A stretch of DNA of 37,387 nt from Lutimaribacter pacificus (GTDB taxonomy: Bacteria; Pseudomonadota; Alphaproteobacteria; Rhodobacterales; Rhodobacteraceae), in assembly GCF_900142185.1 (NCBI RefSeq), contig NZ_FQZZ01000016.1:1-37387 (forward strand). The letters run 5' to 3'. Of this stretch, positions 33,462-37,387 are shown one piece after another. Position numbers and translations under genes: made by a program. The notes beneath the pieces were generated by a model that made no database searches, was not told the origin of the DNA, and saw only the letters and a list, made by a program, of their open reading frames with translations. Every line of letters starts with the position of its first letter. Position 1 is the stretch's first letter.

Positions 33462-34084
33462 CGCCGCGCGAACCGCCCCGGCGCGCAGCGGCGGAACAGG
33501 GTCGCCACCATCAACCGCAGATCGAGGCTGAGGCTGCGCCGCGCGGCATAGATCCGGTCCAGCGCGGCCTTGCGCGGCACGCATCGGGTGACATAGACCC
33601 GCTCGGTTTCGTCGGCGGTGCGGCAGGCGGACAGCAGCCGTTCCTCGGTGCGGTGGTAGACAAGCGTGGCAAGCCCGGTGATGCCGGGCCGCTGTCGCAG
33701 GACATCGGCATAAAGGTCGGGGCGCAGTTCGACATAGCGGCGCAGGGGTGGGCGCGGGCCGACAAAGCTGAGATCGCCGCGCAGCACGTTCCAGAGCTGC
33801 GGCAATTCATCCGCGCGGGTCCGACGGAGGAACCGGCCGGTGCGGGTGATGCGATGCGCCTTGTCGCCGCCCGAGACGCCGGAATCGTCACTAACCATGC
33901 GCATTGTGCGGAATTTCCACAGCGTAAAGGGCTGCTGCGGCGTGCGCATCCGCTCGGACCGGTAAAGGACCGGGCCGCCATCGAGGACAAGGATCGCCAG
34001 CGCCAGGATCGCGATTACCGGCCATAGCAGGGCCAGCAACAGGATGGCCACAAGAAGATCGAAAATGCGTTTTCCCGGCGTCAT
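33446..34084 (-). CDS. Phosphoglycosyl transferase (bacterial sugar transferase, PglC/WcaJ core)
   Basis: Membrane-embedded enzyme that transfers a sugar phosphate from a UDP-sugar to undecaprenyl phosphate, starting synthesis of exopolysaccharide, O-antigen or similar glycans. The 212-residue protein is the minimal (PglC-size) form: a single re-entrant helix at 8-35 with Pro22, LWKFRTMR (55-62), the catalytic Asp92-Glu93 in ADELPQLWNVL, DLSFVGPRP and RPGITGLA. ATG 34084 is used; the upstream open frame is antisense-like and not conserved. It overlaps the preceding epimerase by four bases (ATGA) and galE by 16 at the tail. The sugar is unknown. Confidence 0.9.
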   Translation of the reverse strand: MTPGKRIFDLLVAILLLALLWPVIAILALAILVLDGGPVLYRSERMRTPQQPFTLWKFRTMRMVSDDSGVSGGDKAHRITRTGRFLRRTRADELPQLWNVLRGDLSFVGPRPPLRRYVELRPDLYADVLRQRPGITGLATLVYHRTEERLLSACRTADETERVYVTRCVPRKAALDRIYAARRSLSLDLRLMVATLFRRCAPGRFARRQSPS

Positions 34085-34917
34085 CGCTGCCCCCTGAACA
34101 GGGTTGCGGCATCGGCCAGCAGCGTGGCGGGATCGGTCGGGCCGGGATCGACCAGTTGCCTGAGCCGGGTCAGATCCAGCAGAACGGTGCCTGCCTGCGG
34201 GGTTTTTGCCGGTGTCCACACCAACTGTCGCCCGGCGGCACGCACCAGATCGGCCATGTCGATCACACCGTCATTGGCGACATTGACCACACCGGGCAGC
34301 GCCGTGTTCGGGCAGGTCAACAGCACGTCGATCACCCGCGCCAGCGTGGCATGGTCCAGATAGCTGCGCCGCGGCCCGTGGCCCCCGGCAAAGCGGTCCA
34401 CCCGCACCGGCCCGCGATGCCGGATCGCGGCAAAGGCGCTGTCGGCCCCGGCGACATTGCCGATACGCAGGACACAGGCGGCGGGGCCCTGGGGGTTGGC
34501 GGTTTGCCAGGCGGCGATGGCCTGTTCCATCGCCAGCTTGGCCTTGCCATAGGCGCTGCGCGGATCGGTCTGCGTTTCATTCCGGGGCAGGGGTGCGGGG
34601 GCATAAACGGCGGCCGAGGAGCAGTGCAGCACCCGCTCGGCCCCCAGCGCCGCGCCCAGCGCCATCGCCGCGCAGGCCAGCGGGACATTCGCCGCCGGAT
34701 CGCCGCGTCCCGGCACCACGCCCCAAAGCGCAACGATGGCACGAACGCGCGCCGGACCCGGCCATGGCACACCCGGCGCCCAACGAATACCGGCAACCGG
34801 CCCGCGCGCCTGCCAGAACACATCGGGGCGATTCGCCCAGCGCATATGCAGAATGCGTCCCAGCCGGCCGTTGCCGCCCAGAACCAGCACCGGATCGGAA
34901 CATGCGACTCTTTCCAC
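34081..34917 (-). CDS. NAD-dependent epimerase/dehydratase-family protein
   Basis: Extended SDR of 278 residues. It has an N-terminal VLVLGGNGRLGRIL cofactor motif, CSSAAVYAPAPLPRNE with the active-site serine, and the Tyr-Lys pair in SAYGKAKLAMEQA, followed by LRIGNVAG and DGVIDMADLVRAAG. Such proteins modify nucleotide sugars, and co-transcription with the phosphoglycosyl transferase suggests it prepares or alters the first sugar. GTG 34917 is chosen because AAGGGG lies five bases before it. ATG 34938 in the same frame has no ribosome-binding site. The exact reaction is unknown. Confidence 0.8.
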   Translation of the reverse strand: MERVACSDPVLVLGGNGRLGRILHMRWANRPDVFWQARGPVAGIRWAPGVPWPGPARVRAIVALWGVVPGRGDPAANVPLACAAMALGAALGAERVLHCSSAAVYAPAPLPRNETQTDPRSAYGKAKLAMEQAIAAWQTANPQGPAACVLRIGNVAGADSAFAAIRHRGPVRVDRFAGGHGPRRSYLDHATLARVIDVLLTCPNTALPGVVNVANDGVIDMADLVRAAGRQLVWTPAKTPQAGTVLLDLTRLRQLVDPGPTDPATLLADAATLFRGQR

Positions 34918-35019
34918 CGGAACCCCTTGGATATTCATTCATAAGGCGATGTTTTGCCTAATGTAATACCCTAAAGGTTGTGAAATCCAGTGCGGATCAG
35001 AAGGGGGCAGCCGGTCGGT

Positions 35020-36360
35020 TCAGACCTCGGCCCGGATCGCGGCGGTGACGGTTTCAAGAACGCGGTCAAGCAGCGCGAGGTCGTTCGCCTCGCCCATGAC
35101 GCGGATCAGCGGCTCGGTCCCCGATTTGCGGATCAGCAGGCGGCCATTGGTGCCAAGATCCTTTTCACCCTTGGCAATCGCCTCTTGCACGGCATCGACC
35201 TCAAGCGGGGCCTTGCCGGCGGCAAAGCGCAGGTTGATCAGTTTTTGCGGGACGGGGTCAAAGACGCGCACCAGCTTGCTGGCCTTGTCGCCGGTTTCAA
35301 CCATCGCGGCCAGGAATTGCAGCGCACCGATCAGGCCGTCGCCGGTGGTGGCGTAATCGGTCATCACGATATGGCCCGACTGTTCGCCACCAAGGTTGAA
35401 GCCGCCCGCGCGCATCCTTTCCACCACGTAGCGGTCGCCGACCGCGGTGCGTTCAAGGCCGACGCCCTTGCCTTCGAGATATTGCTGAAGCCCGAGGTTC
35501 GACATCACGGTCGCCACCAGCGCGTTGCCGGCAAGCCGCCCCTCGTCCGCCCAGCGCGCGGCGATCAGGCCCATGATCTGATCGCCGTCGGCGATCCTGC
35601 CCTTTTCGTCGATCAGGATCACCCGGTCGGCATCGCCATCCAGGCAGATACCCAGATCGGCGCGGGTTTCGCGCACCTTGCGCGCCGCGGCCTCGGGGTG
35701 GGTCGAGCCGCAATCCTCGTTGATGTTGAAGCCGTTGGGCTCCACCCCCAGCGGGATCACCTCGGCGCCCAGTTCCCACAGGACGGCGGGTGCGGTGCGA
35801 TAGGCCGCGCCGTTGGCGCAATCCAGAACGATGCGCAGCCCGTCCAGCCGCCTGCCGCGTGGAAAGGTCGTCTTGGCGTATTCGACGTAACGGCCGCGCG
35901 CATCCTCGAACCGCCTGGCGCGGCCGATGTTTTCCGGCGCGGCGGGGGCCACGCCCTCGTGGAACAGGCGCATGATATTGGCCTCGGCCTCGTCCGACAG
36001 CTTGAACCCGTCGGGACCGAAGAACTTGATCCCGTTGTCGCTGGCGGGGTTGTGGCTGGCCGAGATCATGACGCCCAGGTCGGCGCGCAGGCTGTTGGTC
36101 AGGTAACCCACCGCCGGTGTCGGGACCGGCCCCAGCAGAAACACGTTCATGCCCGTGCTGGTGAACCCGGCGGTCAGCGCGTTTTCGATCATGTAACCCG
36201 ACAGGCGCGTGTCCTTGCCGATCACGACACGGTGTTCCTGCTGGTCGCGGCGGAAATGCCGGCCCGCCGCGGCGGCCAGTTTCAACGCGACCTCGGCGGT
36301 CATCGGATACGTGTTGGCACGCCCGCGCACCCCATCGGTGCCAAACAGAGACTTGGACAT
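35020..36360 (-). CDS. glmM: Phosphoglucosamine mutase
   Basis: Converts glucosamine-6-phosphate to glucosamine-1-phosphate on the way to UDP-GlcNAc for peptidoglycan and lipid A. The 446-residue protein starts [16 protein letters not shown], carries the phosphorylated serine Ser102 in [18 protein letters not shown], the magnesium-binding [15 protein letters not shown] in the sugar-binding domain and [14 protein letters not shown] in the phosphate-binding domain. ATG 36360 is chosen by the family N-terminus, with GGGG before it. About 100 bases separate its end from the epimerase gene on the same strand, so all three minus-strand genes could share a transcript. Confidence 0.97.
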   Translation of the reverse strand: MSKSLFGTDGVRGRANTYPMTAEVALKLAAAAGRHFRRDQQEHRVVIGKDTRLSGYMIENALTAGFTSTGMNVFLLGPVPTPAVGYLTNSLRADLGVMISASHNPASDNGIKFFGPDGFKLSDEAEANIMRLFHEGVAPAAPENIGRARRFEDARGRYVEYAKTTFPRGRRLDGLRIVLDCANGAAYRTAPAVLWELGAEVIPLGVEPNGFNINEDCGSTHPEAAARKVRETRADLGICLDGDADRVILIDEKGRIADGDQIMGLIAARWADEGRLAGNALVATVMSNLGLQQYLEGKGVGLERTAVGDRYVVERMRAGGFNLGGEQSGHIVMTDYATTGDGLIGALQFLAAMVETGDKASKLVRVFDPVPQKLINLRFAAGKAPLEVDAVQEAIAKGEKDLGTNGRLLIRKSGTEPLIRVMGEANDLALLDRVLETVTAAIRAEV

Positions 36361-36486
36361 TCCGGCCCCATCCTGGAAAAACTCGTTTCCCGCGGTGATA
36401 TGCGGATTGTGCGCGCCTGTCCAATGCAAGTGGGAAATGCCCGTCAGGATCGCCGGTATCCGCCTTGGCGGGTGCGGGCCCGGACG

Positions 36487-36530
36487 GGCGGGCCACATAA
36501 CCGGCGGGCCAGTATCATGTGGCCCGCCGG
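36487..36530. promoter_or_regulatory. Two mutually exclusive perfect hairpins between dctM and glmM
   Basis: GGCGGGCCACAT (36487-36498) pairs perfectly with ATGTGGCCCGCC (36517-36528). CCGGCGGGCCA (36501-36511) pairs perfectly with TGGCCCGCCGG (36520-36530). Both use the same arm, so only one can form. They lie 21 bases past the dctM stop and about 130 bases before the glmM start. They may act as a dctM terminator or as a switch; no T-run is present. Confidence 0.5.
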
Positions 36531-36550
36531 GGTTGTGATTATCCGTGCGA

Positions 36551-37387
36551 TCAGTACCTGAGGCCGGGCAGCCACAGGGCGATCTCGGGGAAGACCATCA
36601 GCAGCAGGATACCGATCAGCATCGGGATCACGAAGGCGATGGCCCCCTTGGCCGTATCCGTCATGGACAGGTCCGGCACCACTGTGCGCAACACGAAGAG
36701 GTTAAGCCCCACGGGCGGCGTGATCGCCGCGATCTCGATCTGGATCGTGACGATGACGCCGAACCAGATCGGATCGTATCCAAGCCCCACGATCGTATCC
36801 AGGAAGATCGGGACGACGATCACCAGGATGCTGAGCGGATCGAGGAACATCCCCATGATGAGCAGCAGCACGTTGATCATCACGATGATCACCCAGGGTG
36901 CGACGTCCAGCCCGGTCAGGAAACTGGAAATCTCCTGCGGGACGCCCAGCCGGGTCAGCACGAAGGAACTGAACAGCCCGCCCACCAGCAGCAGCATGAA
37001 CATGCCCGTGGTGCGCACCGTCTTTTCCAGCGCCAGCCGCAGCACGCCGCCGCCAAGCCGGCCCATGACCAGCGCGACGAGAACCGCACCGGCCGCGCCG
37101 AACGCCCCGGTTTCCGAGGGCGAGGCGATACCGGCATAGAGCGCGCCGATGACCATCAGCGCGATCAGCACGGTGGGCAGCGCCTCGGCGCTGGTCTTCA
37201 TCCGCTCCGACAGGCTGACGTGGCGGGTGATGGGCGGGGCAATTTCCCTGTTTCTCAACACCTGCAAGACCACCGTTCCCGACAAAAGCGCCGCCATCAT
37301 CAGGCCCGGCAGGATACCGGCCAGGAACAGCCCGCCGATCGAGGTCTCGGTGATGACGCCATAAAGGATCATCGGCACCGAGGGCGG
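36551..37387 (-). CDS. dctM: TRAP transporter large permease subunit DctM (C-terminal part, runs off the window)
   Basis: The 3' part of a large TRAP membrane subunit (about 278 residues visible of the usual 430). It has many hydrophobic helices, the family motifs [21 protein letters not shown] at the window edge, [34 protein letters not shown] and [12 protein letters not shown]. It moves substrate across the inner membrane with sodium, together with DctP and DctQ. The start and presumably dctQ and dctP lie beyond the window. It is unlikely to be the direct partner of the DctP at 1068-2036, 34 kb away, though orphan receptors can share a permease. Confidence 0.93.
   Translation of the reverse strand, partial: PPSVPMILYGVITETSIGGLFLAGILPGLMMAALLSGTVVLQVLRNREIAPPITRHVSLSERMKTSAEALPTVLIALMVIGALYAGIASPSETGAFGAAGAVLVALVMGRLGGGVLRLALEKTVRTTGMFMLLLVGGLFSSFVLTRLGVPQEISSFLTGLDVAPWVIIVMINVLLLIMGMFLDPLSILVIVVPIFLDTIVGLGYDPIWFGVIVTIQIEIAAITPPVGLNLFVLRTVVPDLSMTDTAKGAIAFVIPMLIGILLLMVFPEIALWLPGLRY

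Overview
The window looks like chromosome of a Rhodobacterales (Roseobacter/Rhodobacter-type) alphaproteobacterium. It is GC-rich with strong third-position GC bias. It carries regB, senC and regA in the divergent arrangement known from Rhodobacter, a hemD / Mic60 (mitofilin) / HemY block, AddAB instead of RecBCD, and a DivL-like PAS protein next to tsaE. No rRNA, tRNA or CRISPR array was seen.

Left part (1-8832), accessory catabolism. The window opens in what looks like the terminal repeats of an IS21-type element. The element has cut away most of a gene whose stop codon overlaps the start of a DHRS6/BDH2-like short-chain dehydrogenase. Further on, on the minus strand and probably co-transcribed from a sigma70-like promoter at 6991-7019, lie a Baeyer-Villiger-type flavin monooxygenase, an FAH-family hydrolase, a second SDR and an FMN-dependent alpha-hydroxy-acid (L-lactate type) dehydrogenase. 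An orphan TRAP substrate-binding protein with its own terminator follows. A LysR regulator is divergent. SDR, hydrolase and lactate dehydrogenase fit the last steps of non-phosphorylative L-fucose/L-rhamnose breakdown (2-keto-3-deoxy acid to diketo acid, then pyruvate plus L-lactate, then pyruvate). The monooxygenase does not belong to that pathway and suggests another ring or ketone substrate.

Middle part (8966-19227), mainly housekeeping: ahcY, a secreted PRC-barrel protein with an acidic repeat tail, a DUF2853 protein, then a lower-GC interruption (about 11920-12804) with two strong hairpins, a probable remnant of a toxin C-terminus and a small immunity-like gene coupled to it by a GTGA overlap. 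Next come the minus-strand operon tsaD-gpsA-yciI-EVE and the divergent plus-strand hemD-mic60-hemY operon.

Right part (19476-37387): the redox two-component system (regA and senC minus, regB plus), then a tightly packed plus-strand run divL-tsaE-amgK-murU-addB-addA with several overlapping ends, covering CtrA control, t6A modification, cell-wall sugar recycling and double-strand break repair. A candidate CtrA box sits just before divL. galE follows and overlaps, tail to tail, a two-gene minus-strand unit (NAD-dependent epimerase, phosphoglycosyl transferase) for surface polysaccharide. glmM comes next, and the window ends inside a TRAP large permease subunit (dctM).

No wholly new system is evident. 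The points most worth a second look are the toxin-tip/immunity remnant at 12160-12584, the catabolic cluster with the out-of-place monooxygenase, the CtrA-like box before divL, and several perfect inverted repeats between genes.
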